Part shown: positions 51,019 through 58,931 of the stretch, one piece after another
How positions within the stretch are numbered: the stretch's first letter is position 1
Layout of the letters: every line of letters begins with the position of its first letter
Assembly: GCF_001425175.1 (NCBI RefSeq)
Contig: NZ_LMDV01000009.1
Location: 788,534-852,533 of the forward strand
Direction of reading: 5' to 3'
From: Nocardioides sp. Root1257
Lineage (GTDB): Bacteria > Actinomycetota > Actinomycetes > Propionibacteriales > Nocardioidaceae
Length of the DNA: 64,000 nucleotides
Notes under the pieces: generated by a model
Seen by the model: only the letters and a program-made list of their open reading frames with translations
What the model was told of the DNA's origin: nothing
The model's database searches: none
Made by a program: the position numbers and the translations under genes

Positions 51019-52755
51019 CTATGCGCGGAGGTGTACGGCGAGCACGGCGACGTCGTCCGCCAGCTCCTGCCCGACGAGGTCGCCGAGCACCGCGTCGAGG
51101 AAGTCGTCGACGGCCAGGGCCTGGTGCCGCTGGGCGGACTCCGCGAGCCGTGCCAGCCCGGTGCTGATCGTCTCGCCGCGCCGCTCGACGAGGCCGTCGG
51201 TGTAGAGCAGCAGGGTCGAGCCCTCAGGCATCAGGACGCTCCGGTCGGTGCGCTCGGTGTCCGGCTGCACCCCGACCATCAGGTCCGGGGTGCCGTCGTC
51301 GAGGAGGCTCACCTCGCCCTCGGCGGTCACGAGCAGCGGCGGCGGATGCCCGGCGTTGGTCCAGCGCAGGGTGCGACCGGCCGATCCGTCGCCCGCCTCG
51401 ACGCGGGCGTAGACGATGGTCGCCATCGCGTCGACGCCGAGGTCCTCCATGGCCTGGTCGAGCCGGTGCACCTGGGCGGCCGGGCCGTCGCCGAGCGACC
51501 AGGCGATGGTCCGGAGCATGGTCCGCAGCTGACCCATCACGGCTGCCGCTGCGATGTCGTGGCCGACGACGTCGCCCACCATCAGGCTGGTCGCGCCGCT
51601 GCGGGTCACGACGGCGTCATACCAGTCGCCGCCGACCTGGTCGCGCGAGGCCGCGGGCCGGTAGCGGGCGGCCAGCTCGAGGCTCGCCGACTCCGGCAGT
51701 GCGGGCAGCAGGGCGCTCTGCAGGGTCACCAGGGCGTCGAGGCGCTCCTGGAGGAGGCCGGCGCGCTGCACGGCCTGGGCTGAGTACGACGCCAGCGCCT
51801 CGATCGTGATGCGGTCCTCCTCGGTGAGGGGGTGCGGGCCGTCCCAGATCAGCGCGAGCGTCCCGAGGACCGAGCCGCGGGTGATCAACGGCTGGAAGGT
51901 CCGGGCGTCGCCGACCTGCCTGACGGTGTCGAGGTGGGGGTAGAGCGCGTTCTGGACGTCCTTGTTGCTGAAGTACTCGGCGTGGCCGTGCACGGCCGCC
52001 CCGCCCACCGGGTTGGTGTCGTCGAACGGCAGCACCGCGTTGCGGATCGCCGAGATCCAGGTCGTGGCCGGCGGTGCGACGAACGTGAGCACCTCCTGCG
52101 CCTGGTCGCGCGGGCCCTGGTCGTCGAGGCCGCGCAGCCAGATCCCGGCGTGCAGGCAGCCGAGCTGGTCGACCGCGATCCGCTCCACCGCCTGGGCCAC
52201 GTCGGTCATGGTCCGGGTCGCCGACAGTCCCTCGCTCAGCGCGAGCAGCACCCGGCTGCGGTGGGACAGGTCGGTCGCGCTGCGCTCACCGCGGTCCGCG
52301 AGGCCGCGCAGACCCCGCTCGGAGAGCTCCGCCGAGCACGCCGCGGCGAGGTCCTCGAGCATCTCGACCTGGTCGTCGGTCCACTCGTGCGGCTCGTCCC
52401 CGAGAGCGCACAGCGAGCCGACCACGGCGCCGGTGTGATCGGTGATCGGCCACCCGGCGTACGAGATCACGCCGTAGTCCGGGATCGCCGGGCTGTCCCG
52501 GAGGAGGTCGTGCTCACGCGCGTCCGAGACGATCAGGGGCTTCTGCTCGGCGACGACGTGCTGGCAGAAGGAGTGCGAGATCGGGGACTCCCGGTCGCGC
52601 TGGAGGTCCGCTGGGAGGCCGCACGCACCGGGGAAGACCTGGCGGTCCCGCTCGATGATCGTCACGGTCGCGGTGGAGACGCCGAGGGCCCGGCACACCA
52701 TGCGGGCGTACCGGTCGAGCGACGGGTCGCCATGGCCCGCGGGGTCCTCCGTCAT
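51019..52755 (-). CDS. GAF-GAF-SpoIIE (PP2C-type) serine phosphatase
   Basis: 578 residues. GAF domain 1 (about 15-150: RMVCRALGVSTATVTIIERD, SFCQHVVAEQKPLIVSDAR, VGSLCALG), GAF domain 2 (about 175-320: LSEGLSATRTMTDVAQAVERI, LGTLALIWDG), then the SpoIIE/RsbU phosphatase domain (350-578) with metal-binding QVGGDWYDA, GDVVGHDIAAA, LLYTDGLVERRGE and ADDVAVLAV. It probably dephosphorylates an anti-anti-sigma factor in a partner-switching stress system after sensing a ligand or light/redox signal through the GAF domains. No anti-sigma gene is adjacent. ATG at 52755. Confidence 0.92.
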   Translation of the reverse strand: MTEDPAGHGDPSLDRYARMVCRALGVSTATVTIIERDRQVFPGACGLPADLQRDRESPISHSFCQHVVAEQKPLIVSDAREHDLLRDSPAIPDYGVISYAGWPITDHTGAVVGSLCALGDEPHEWTDDQVEMLEDLAAACSAELSERGLRGLADRGERSATDLSHRSRVLLALSEGLSATRTMTDVAQAVERIAVDQLGCLHAGIWLRGLDDQGPRDQAQEVLTFVAPPATTWISAIRNAVLPFDDTNPVGGAAVHGHAEYFSNKDVQNALYPHLDTVRQVGDARTFQPLITRGSVLGTLALIWDGPHPLTEEDRITIEALASYSAQAVQRAGLLQERLDALVTLQSALLPALPESASLELAARYRPAASRDQVGGDWYDAVVTRSGATSLMVGDVVGHDIAAAAVMGQLRTMLRTIAWSLGDGPAAQVHRLDQAMEDLGVDAMATIVYARVEAGDGSAGRTLRWTNAGHPPPLLVTAEGEVSLLDDGTPDLMVGVQPDTERTDRSVLMPEGSTLLLYTDGLVERRGETISTGLARLAESAQRHQALAVDDFLDAVLGDLVGQELADDVAVLAVHLRA

Positions 52756-52841
52756 GCGTGCTTGGTCCTCCTGCCGCGAGGGTAGCGGTGCAGGAGAGTC
52801 CACCGTGGCGGTTGGGGGAGAGTCCCACCCGTCCGGGTGGT

Positions 52842-53444
52842 TCAGCCGGTGGCGAGCTTGAGGGCGATCAGCAGCATCGTGAGTCCGATCAGGACGTCGA
52901 GCACCTGCCAGGCGCGCGGGCTGGACAGGAAGCGGCTGGCGTAGCGCGCGCCGTACCCGAGCCCGCTGAACCACAGGATGCTGCCGAGCCCCGCGCCGAG
53001 GGCGAACCACCAGCGCCCCGCCGGGCCCTCGTGGCTGGCGATGGTGCCGAGCAGCAGCACGGTGTCGAGGTAGACGTGCGGGTTGAGCCAGGTCAGCGCC
53101 ATCGCCCGCGCGGCCGCCCCCCGCCGGCTGACGCTGACCTGCTCGTCGGCCCGCAGGGACTCGGGCTTGCGGGCGCGGAGCAGCGAGGAGACGCCGTACC
53201 AGGTCAGGAACGCGACGCCGAGCCACCGCACCACGTCGAGGACCCACGGCGCGTTCTCGACGAGCCGGCCGATGCCGGCGACGCCCGCGACGATGAGCAC
53301 GAGGTCCGAGAGCGTGCAGATCGCCACGACCAGGCCGACGTGCTCGCGCGCCAGACCCTGCCGCAGCACGTAGGCGTTCTGGGCGCCGATCGCGATGATC
53401 AGGGAGAGTCCGGTCAGCAGGCCGGCGGCGGCGGAGTCGAGCAC
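52842..53444 (-). CDS. lysE: LysE/ArgO-family basic amino-acid exporter
   Basis: 200 residues with six membrane helices: LLTGLSLIIAIGAQNAYVLRQG (the conserved GAQNxxVLRQG motif), GLVVAICTLSDLVLIVAGVAG, VVRWLGVAFLTWYGV, TWLNPHVYLDTVLLLGTIA, WFALGAGLGSILWFSGLGYG and LDVLIGLTMLLIALKL. It exports lysine/arginine when intracellular levels rise. Divergent from a LysG/ArgP-type regulator. The GTG at 53444 is placed 6 nt after a TAGCGT element, predicting a leaderless mRNA. Confidence 0.92.
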   Translation of the reverse strand: MLDSAAAGLLTGLSLIIAIGAQNAYVLRQGLAREHVGLVVAICTLSDLVLIVAGVAGIGRLVENAPWVLDVVRWLGVAFLTWYGVSSLLRARKPESLRADEQVSVSRRGAAARAMALTWLNPHVYLDTVLLLGTIASHEGPAGRWWFALGAGLGSILWFSGLGYGARYASRFLSSPRAWQVLDVLIGLTMLLIALKLATG

Positions 53445-53447
53445 GGG

Positions 53448-53510
53448 GCCACGCTAGGTGTCGGCTCGGCTGAAGGACAGCGAATGTTTCTGCAAGACCA
53501 TTAGCGTGGC
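53448..53510. promoter_or_regulatory. divergent mirror-image leaderless promoters of lysE and lysG
   Basis: GCCACGCTA (53448-53456) is the exact inverted complement of TAGCGTGGC (53502-53510). On each strand the TAGCGT hexamer ends exactly 6 nt before the start codon (GTG 53444, ATG 53514), the spacing expected between a -10 box and a start codon used as +1. The intervening 45 bp would hold both -35 regions and the regulator's binding site. Confidence 0.7.
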
Positions 53511-53513
53511 TTC

Positions 53514-54386
53514 ATGGAACTCGCTCCCGCCCAGCTCGAGGCCCTGGTGGCGATCGCCGACCACGGCACCTTCGACGCGGCGGCCCGCCACCTGCACGTG
53601 ACGGCGTCGGCGATCAGCCAGCGGATCCGGGCGCTCGAGTCCGACGTCGGGCAGGTCGTGGTGCGGCGTACGACGCCGTGCCGGCCGACCCCCGCCGGGG
53701 AGGAGCTGATCCGACTCGCCCGGCAGACCCGGCTGCTGCAGGAGGAGGTCCGCGACGCGCTCGCGCACGGCCACCTCGGGACGGTCGACCTGCCGGTCGC
53801 GGTGAGCGCGGACTCGCTGGCGACCTGGTTCCGCGCGGCGCTCGCCGACGTCGCCGACTGGCCCGACGTGGCGCTGCGGCTGCACGTCGAGGACCAGGCC
53901 TTCTCGGCCGACCTGCTCCGCAGCGGCGACGTGCTCGCCGCCGTGACGTCGGAGCCGGCGCCGGTCCAGGGCTGCTCCGTCGAGCCGCTGGGTCACCTGC
54001 GCTACGTCCCGGCCGCGGCGCCCACGGTCGCCGAGCGCTGGCGGCGCGGCCGCGGTCCCGACTGGGCGGCGATGCCGATGGTCGTCTTCAACGAGAAGGA
54101 CCTGCTCCAGCACGAGCTGCTGGCTGCTCGCGGTGTCGCCGAACCGCCGGTCGTGCACCGGGTGCCGACGTCGGCGGACTTCCTCGAGTCCGTCTGCCTC
54201 GGCCTCGGCTGGGGGATGATCCCGCTCCCGCAGCTCACCGCGTCGGTCGAGCAGGGCCGGCTGGTGCCCCTCGGCAGCCGGCTGCACGTCGACGTACCCC
54301 TGCACTGGCAGCGCTGGCGCCTGGACTCCCCGGTCCTCGACCGCCTCACCGAGGTCGTACGACGGGCCGCGGGTGCCCTGAAATGA
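53514..54386 (+). CDS. lysG: LysG/ArgP-type LysR regulator of the amino-acid exporter
   Basis: 290 residues. HTH: QLEALVAIADHGTFDAAARHLHVTASAISQRIRALE (in parts), then an effector domain with the ArgP-type VFNEKDLLQHELL and SVCLGLGWGMIPLPQL segments. Family members activate divergent lysE/argO when bound to lysine or arginine. The ATG at 53514 lies 6 nt after TAGCGT, supporting a leaderless transcript. Gene order, length and motifs all match the lysG-lysE pair known from Corynebacterium. Confidence 0.92.
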   Translation: MELAPAQLEALVAIADHGTFDAAARHLHVTASAISQRIRALESDVGQVVVRRTTPCRPTPAGEELIRLARQTRLLQEEVRDALAHGHLGTVDLPVAVSADSLATWFRAALADVADWPDVALRLHVEDQAFSADLLRSGDVLAAVTSEPAPVQGCSVEPLGHLRYVPAAAPTVAERWRRGRGPDWAAMPMVVFNEKDLLQHELLAARGVAEPPVVHRVPTSADFLESVCLGLGWGMIPLPQLTASVEQGRLVPLGSRLHVDVPLHWQRWRLDSPVLDRLTEVVRRAAGALK

Positions 54387-54389
54387 CGG

Positions 54390-54438
54390 CGACCCGGCGC
54401 TGGTCCTCACCTCATGGGTGAAGACCAGCGCCGGGTCG
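54390..54438. terminator. bidirectional hairpin terminator
   Basis: 16-bp perfect stem, 54390-54405 with 54423-54438 (CGACCCGGCGCTGGTC and its complement), and a 17-nt loop that can itself pair (TCACC/GGTGA). It sits between the convergent LysG gene and the acyl-CoA dehydrogenase gene. Confidence 0.8.
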
Positions 54439-54446
54439 GCGATGGA

Positions 54447-56318
54447 TCAGAAGGCGGACTCGTCCAGGTCCATCAGGGACAGGTCCGTGGCCTCGGCGAG
54501 CTGACGCTCGGCGGCGATCTTCGGCAGCACGTTCTGCGCGAAGAACTGCGCGGCCGCGACCTTGCCCTCGTAGAAGGCCTTGTCCTTGCTTCCCAGGGAT
54601 CCGGCGGCGTCTCCGCCGAGCTTCTCGAGCGCGACCTCGGCCTGGCGCAGCAGCAGCCACGAGCAGACCACGTCGCCGAGCACCATCAGCAGGCGGCTGG
54701 TGTTGAGGCCGACCTTGTAGATGTTGCGCACCTCGTCCTGGGCGGACATCAGGTCGTTGATCATGTGACCGACGATCGCCTGCGCGTCGTCCAGGGCCGT
54801 GGCGAGCAGCTCGCGCTCCACCTTGAGGCGACCGTTGCCGGCCTCGCTCGCGATGAACTGCTGGATCTCGTTGGCCAGGTGGCCGAGCGCGGCACCCTGG
54901 TCCTTGACGATCTTGCGGAAGAAGAAGTCCTGGCCCTGGATCGCCGTGGTGCCCTCGTAGAGGGTGTCGATCTTGGCGTCCCGGACGTACTGCTCGATCG
55001 GGTACTCCTGCAGGAAGCCGGAGCCGCCGAAGGTCTGCAGCGACTCGGTGCCGAGCAGCGTCCACGAGCGCTCCGAGCCGTAGCCCTTCACGATCGGGAG
55101 CAGCAGGTCGTTGACCTTCTCCGCGAGCTCGTCACGCTCGCCCGCGTGCTCGGCGACCATCACCTGGTCCTGCCAGGTGGCGGTGTAGAGCACCAGCGCG
55201 CGCATCGCCTCGGCGTACGACTTCTGCGTCATCAGCGAGCGGCGCACGTCGGGGTGGTGCGTGATCGTCACGCGCGGGGCGGTCTTGTCCGCGGACTGCG
55301 CGAGGTCGGCGCCCTGGACGCGCTCCTTGGCGAACTCGAGCGCGTTGAGGTAGCCGGTCGACAGGGTCGCGATGGCCTTGGTGCCGACCATCATCCGGGC
55401 GTTCTCGATGACCTGGAACATCTGCGCGATGCCGTTGTGGACCTCGCCGAGCAGGTAGCCGACGGCCGGCTCGCCGCCGCCGACCTGCGGGTCGCCGAAG
55501 GTGAGCTCGCAGGTGTTGGAGACCTTGATGCCCATCTTGTGCTCGACGTTGGTGACGTAGGCGCCGTTGCGCTCGCCCAGCTCGCCGGTCTCGAGGTCGA
55601 AGTGGAACTTCGGCACGATGAAGAGGCTCAGGCCCTTGGTGCCGGGGCCGCCGGCGCCCTCGACGCCGACCGGGCGGGCCAGCACCATGTGGATGATGTT
55701 GTCGCTGAGGTCGCCCTCGGCGGACGTGATGAAGCGCTTGACGCCCTCGATGTTCCAGGTGCCGTCGTCGTTCTGGGTGGCCTTGGTGCGACCGGCGCCG
55801 ACGTCGGAGCCCGCGTCGGGCTCGGTCAGCACCATGGTGGTGTTCCAGCCCCGGTCGACGACCAGCTGGGCGATCTGGCGGTCGCGCTCGTTGCCGTTGC
55901 GGTGCAGCACGCCCGCGAACATGGGGCCGGCGCCGTACATCCAGATGGCCGGGTTGGCGCCGAGGACGAGCTCGCCCATGGCCCAGTTGATGCTCGAGGG
56001 GGCGGGGGTGCCGCCGAGCTCGGCGAACGTGCTCAGCCGCCAGTACTCGGCGTCCATCCACGCGTGGTAGCTCTTCTTGAACGACTCCGGCAGCGGTGCC
56101 GTGTTGGTCGCCGGGTCGAAGACCGGCGGGTTGCGGTCCGCGTCGGCGAACGACGCCGCGAGGTCCTCGCGGGCCAGCCGGTCGACCTCGGACAGGATCT
56201 CGCGGGCCGTCTCGGCGTCGACCTCGGCGAACGGGCCGGTGCCCAGGACCTGGTCGCGGCCGAAGACCTCGAACAGGTTGAACTCGATGTCCCGGAGGTT
56301 GCTCTTGTAGTGGCTCAC
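54447..56318 (-). CDS. acyl-CoA dehydrogenase, long FadE5-like form
   Basis: 623 residues, like mycobacterial FadE5 (~610) and longer than the usual 380-400 because of an N-terminal extension (YKSNLRDIEFNLFEVFG) and a C-terminal helical domain. Core motifs: MVLTEPDAGSDVG (FAD/substrate), KRFITSAEGD, LFIVPKFHF, HKMGIKVSNTCELTFGD, QTFGGSGFLQEYPIEQYVRDAKI and TLYEGTTAIQGQDF with the catalytic Glu. It oxidises acyl-CoAs of broad chain length in beta-oxidation. GTG start at 56318. The upstream region has paired operator-like repeats (56349-56388). Confidence 0.93.
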   Translation of the reverse strand: MSHYKSNLRDIEFNLFEVFGRDQVLGTGPFAEVDAETAREILSEVDRLAREDLAASFADADRNPPVFDPATNTAPLPESFKKSYHAWMDAEYWRLSTFAELGGTPAPSSINWAMGELVLGANPAIWMYGAGPMFAGVLHRNGNERDRQIAQLVVDRGWNTTMVLTEPDAGSDVGAGRTKATQNDDGTWNIEGVKRFITSAEGDLSDNIIHMVLARPVGVEGAGGPGTKGLSLFIVPKFHFDLETGELGERNGAYVTNVEHKMGIKVSNTCELTFGDPQVGGGEPAVGYLLGEVHNGIAQMFQVIENARMMVGTKAIATLSTGYLNALEFAKERVQGADLAQSADKTAPRVTITHHPDVRRSLMTQKSYAEAMRALVLYTATWQDQVMVAEHAGERDELAEKVNDLLLPIVKGYGSERSWTLLGTESLQTFGGSGFLQEYPIEQYVRDAKIDTLYEGTTAIQGQDFFFRKIVKDQGAALGHLANEIQQFIASEAGNGRLKVERELLATALDDAQAIVGHMINDLMSAQDEVRNIYKVGLNTSRLLMVLGDVVCSWLLLRQAEVALEKLGGDAAGSLGSKDKAFYEGKVAAAQFFAQNVLPKIAAERQLAEATDLSLMDLDESAF

Positions 56319-56348
56319 TGCCCCACCTCGCCATGCTCGTCGTCAGAA

Positions 56349-56388
56349 TACTGGTCGGTAACTTCCATGGTACGTACTCGTCAGTAAC
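56349..56388. promoter_or_regulatory. two tandem operator-like sites upstream of the acyl-CoA dehydrogenase
   Basis: TACTGGTCGGTAAC (56349-56362) and TACTCGTCAGTAAC (56375-56388) are 14-mers with two differences, repeated with a 26-bp period; the second core TACT-CGTC-AGTA is palindromic at its ends. The pattern resembles TetR-type operators controlling fatty-acid genes. They lie 31-70 bp upstream of the GTG. Confidence 0.55.
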
Positions 56389-56435
56389 CCTGCAACACAA
56401 CCCCCTCAAACCTGCCGGGTCCGCGGGGCGAACGG

Positions 56436-56471
56436 TTGACATCGGCCGCGTTCGCAATGACCATAAAGTCA
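56436..56471 (+). promoter_or_regulatory. putative promoter and dyad upstream of the TauE/SafE-type gene
   Basis: TTGACA (56436-56441) is a perfect -35 hexamer in an unusually AT-rich pocket; a CATAAA element follows after a longer-than-ideal spacer. TGAC-N6-GTCA (TGACCATAAAGTCA, from 56458) forms a dyad over the possible -10 region and could be an Rrf2-type operator, given the Rrf2 gene downstream. Confidence 0.4.
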
Positions 56472-56498
56472 CTAGAGTTAATTCATTGAGGTGACGAC

Positions 56499-57404
56499 AT
56501 GCGCAAGCTCGTAATGCTCGCCCTCGTCGGCCTGGTCGCCCAGCTGGTCGACGGCTCGCTGGGGATGGGGTACGGCGTCACGTCCGCGACCCTGCTCGTG
56601 GCCGGCGGCCTCGGCCCCGCGGCCGCGTCCGCGGCGATCCACTTCTCGGAGATCGGCACCTCGCTCGTGTCCGGCATCTCCCACCAGGCGCTCGGCAACG
56701 TCGACTGGCGCACCGTGTCGATCCTGGCGGTCCCCGGCTTCGTCGGCGCGTTCGCCGGCGCGACGCTGCTGGTCAACCTCGAGCCGAGCCTGACCAAGCC
56801 GCTCGTCGCCGTGATCCTGCTGACCCTGGGCGTCTACGTGACGTGGCGGTTCCTCGCGCTCCGCACCCTGCGCTTCCAGCGCCGTCCGTCCGTCCGGTTC
56901 CTGGCGCCGTTGGGCCTGCTGGCCGGCGTCGTCGACGCGATCGGCGGCGGGGGCTGGGGCCCGGTCGGGACGACCTCGATGCTCTCGTCGGGTCGGCTCG
57001 AGCCGCGCAAGGTGGTGGGCTCCGTCGACACCGCCGAGTTCGTCGTCACCATCGGTGCCTCGCTGGGCTTCCTCGTAGGGCTCGGCGGCCAGGGCATCAA
57101 CTGGGCCTTCGCCGCCGCCCTGCTCGCCGGCGGCGTGGTGGCGGCGCCGATCGCGGCCACGCTGGTGCGCTTCCTGCCGCCGCGGGTGCTGGGCGTCGCG
57201 GTCGGAGGTGTGATCGTGCTGACCAACCTCAAGACCCTGGCGGAGGTCGCCGGCGTCCCCGGGATCACCATCGCGCTGCTCGCCTCGCTGGTGTTCACGA
57301 TGTGGGTCCTCTGGGTCGCCTACGCGATCAAGCTCGAGCAGGCCGAGCGTGAAGGCGGTGAGGGGCCGCCGCAGGAGCGGGTCCGCGCGCACCTGGCCGT
57401 CTGA
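56499..57404 (+). CDS. TauE/SafE-family (TSUP) anion exporter
   Basis: 301 residues with about eight hydrophobic helices, the two-halves TSUP layout: LVMLALVGLVAQLVDGSLGMGYG (first repeat, with the conserved G-x-G-Y-G) and PLGLLAGVVDAIGGGGWGPVG (second repeat), each followed by long hydrophobic stretches. Family members move sulfite, organosulfonates or other sulfur anions. In this window a sulfite exporter would fit the sulfur-oxidising cluster 30 kb upstream, but that link is only inference. An Rrf2-family regulator follows after 67 bp. Confidence 0.88.
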   Translation: MRKLVMLALVGLVAQLVDGSLGMGYGVTSATLLVAGGLGPAAASAAIHFSEIGTSLVSGISHQALGNVDWRTVSILAVPGFVGAFAGATLLVNLEPSLTKPLVAVILLTLGVYVTWRFLALRTLRFQRRPSVRFLAPLGLLAGVVDAIGGGGWGPVGTTSMLSSGRLEPRKVVGSVDTAEFVVTIGASLGFLVGLGGQGINWAFAAALLAGGVVAAPIAATLVRFLPPRVLGVAVGGVIVLTNLKTLAEVAGVPGITIALLASLVFTMWVLWVAYAIKLEQAEREGGEGPPQERVRAHLAV

Positions 57405-57471
57405 GGGCGCGACGACGCGACAAGCCACCAAGGTCGAGTGAACAAGTCGACACATCTGACACACTGGACGC

Positions 57472-57930
57472 ATGCGAGTTTCCGCGAAGTCCGACTACGC
57501 CCTCCGTGCGCTGATCGAGATGGCCTCGCGCGAGGACGGCCGCGCCGTGAGCGCGGAGGAGCTCGGTCGCCTGCAGGAGATCCCGCACGGGTTCCTCCAG
57601 GCGATCCTGGCCGACCTGCGCCGCGCGGGCGTGGTGATGTCGCAGCGCGGCCAGTCCGGCGGGTGGCGGATGGGTCGTCCCGCGTCGGACGTGTCCGTCG
57701 CCGACGTGATCCGCGCGGTCGACGGGCCGCTCGTCTCCGTCTACGGCCTGCGCCCCGAGGCGGTCACCTACAACGAGGCCGCCGACGTGCTCCAGCACGT
57801 GTGGATCGCGGCCCGGCGCTCGCTGCGCGACGTCTTCGAGCGCGTGTCCATCCAGGACCTCGCGGATCGCAAGCTGCCCGACGCCGTCACGTCGCGCACC
57901 GCCGACGAGGACGCCTGGCAGCCGCACTGA
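57472..57930 (+). CDS. Rrf2-family transcriptional regulator without cysteines
   Basis: 152 residues. Typical N terminus RVSAKSDYALRALIEMA, wing HTH region SAEELGRLQEIPHGFLQAILADLRRAG, and SQRGQSGGWRMGRPASDVSVADVIRAVDGPL. There is no cysteine at all, so it cannot bind the Fe-S cluster of IscR/NsrR types and resembles CymR-like members that respond to sulfur metabolites through partners. Adjacent to a TSUP exporter, it may regulate sulfur-anion traffic. CACACT at 57460-57465 lies 6 nt before the ATG, a leaderless-type promoter. Confidence 0.9.
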   Translation: MRVSAKSDYALRALIEMASREDGRAVSAEELGRLQEIPHGFLQAILADLRRAGVVMSQRGQSGGWRMGRPASDVSVADVIRAVDGPLVSVYGLRPEAVTYNEAADVLQHVWIAARRSLRDVFERVSIQDLADRKLPDAVTSRTADEDAWQPH

Positions 57931-57960
57931 CCTCGACGGGTCGGTGGGTCCCGGCGGACC

Positions 57961-58824
57961 TCAGGCCTGGCCGAGCCGCCGCTTGAGCTTGGCGCGCTTC
58001 TTCTCGAGCTTCTCGGTGCGCGCCGTGAGCACCTGGTTGTCCTCGCGCAGCTCGCCGACCTCGACCACGAGGGCCGCGACCAGGTCGGCAGTCTCCTGGA
58101 GCAGGTCGTCGAGGGCGACCGGTCGCCCCGTGTCCGACGGCAGCAGCGACGCGGTGTCGCCGCGTACGTCGTACCCGCCGTCCGCGAGGGCCTTGCGCCA
58201 GCGCTCCGCCCGCTCGAGCAGGTCGTCGTCGCTCGCGGGCGGTCCGTCGACCGCCCGGACCAGGGAGCGGACCAGGTGGGCCGGCAGCGCCGGCTCCGGC
58301 AGCGGGAGCAGGGCGGCGTCGAAGCCGACGATCTCGCCGAGCCCGCGCCAGGCCGCCTCGCGGGCGTCGCCCTCAGTCGGTACGACGAGGACGTGCAGGC
58401 GCTGTGGCTCCTTGACCGCCGCCGACCAGCGGTCGACGACCGAGGCGAGGTCCGGGCCGGTCGCGCCACGCGCGGTGATGACCACGTGCACCTGGAAGCC
58501 GGCCAGGCCGTCGAGGAGCAGGTCGATCTGCGGTCGCGTGCAGGTCGCGAGGAGCTCCTGGCTGACGACGACGTCGCCCTCGCCCTTCTGTGCCCGCCGG
58601 CAGAGCTGGGCCCAGGTGCCCTCGACCGCCTTGCGGGGGTAGCCCCACGCGCGGTGGTCGCGGCGGATCTCGATCGCGGCCCGGAACATCTCGTCGGCGG
58701 AGGTCGCGGGGTGCTGCACCCCCTGCTGCGCGAGGGCGCCCGCGTGCTCGGCGAGCGCGGCGTCGAGGAAGCCGGCCCCGCTACGCGGGAGCCCGACGTG
58801 GACGAAGACCTTGCGACGTGCCAT
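57961..58824 (-). CDS. sulfotransferase-like P-loop protein with C-terminal coiled coil
   Basis: 287 residues from the ATG at 58824. The N terminus KVFVHVGLPRSGAGFLDAALAEH matches the 5'-PSB (PAPS-binding) loop of sulfotransferases, though the usual PKTGTT is altered to PRSGAG. A later VHVVITARG aligns with the 3'-phosphate-binding strand, but the Ser/Arg pair is weak. The last ~45 residues (VVEVGELREDNQVLTARTEKLEKKRAKLKRRL region) form a basic coiled coil. Catalysis is uncertain; it may be a degenerate sulfotransferase domain protein. Convergent with the Rrf2 gene. Confidence 0.65.
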   Translation of the reverse strand: MARRKVFVHVGLPRSGAGFLDAALAEHAGALAQQGVQHPATSADEMFRAAIEIRRDHRAWGYPRKAVEGTWAQLCRRAQKGEGDVVVSQELLATCTRPQIDLLLDGLAGFQVHVVITARGATGPDLASVVDRWSAAVKEPQRLHVLVVPTEGDAREAAWRGLGEIVGFDAALLPLPEPALPAHLVRSLVRAVDGPPASDDDLLERAERWRKALADGGYDVRGDTASLLPSDTGRPVALDDLLQETADLVAALVVEVGELREDNQVLTARTEKLEKKRAKLKRRLGQA

Positions 58825-58896
58825 GCCGGCACCGTCGCAGCCGTGGGCGGCCGGTGGGTGAACGCGTCGTGACCTCGGGCTTTCGGCCGCTGAGAC

Positions 58897-58910
58897 TAGA
58901 ACGTGTTCCA
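58897..58910 (+). promoter_or_regulatory. KstR-type operator
   Basis: TAGAACGTGTTCCA matches the published KstR consensus TnnAACnnGTTnnA at every fixed position. It lies 9 bp upstream of a TAGGAT -10-like hexamer (58920-58925), which in turn is 6 nt before the ATG of the SnoaL-like gene, so it overlaps the -35 region of a leaderless promoter. Confidence 0.65.
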
Positions 58911-58931
58911 CCTCACGCCTAGGATGCCGAC

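Noticed and set aside
54447..56318. The acyl-CoA dehydrogenase as the missing sulfinopropionyl-CoA desulfinase of the organosulfur pathway
   Set aside because: It is a long FadE5-like protein 28 kb away with a conserved catalytic Glu and its own operator; nothing links it to the cluster.
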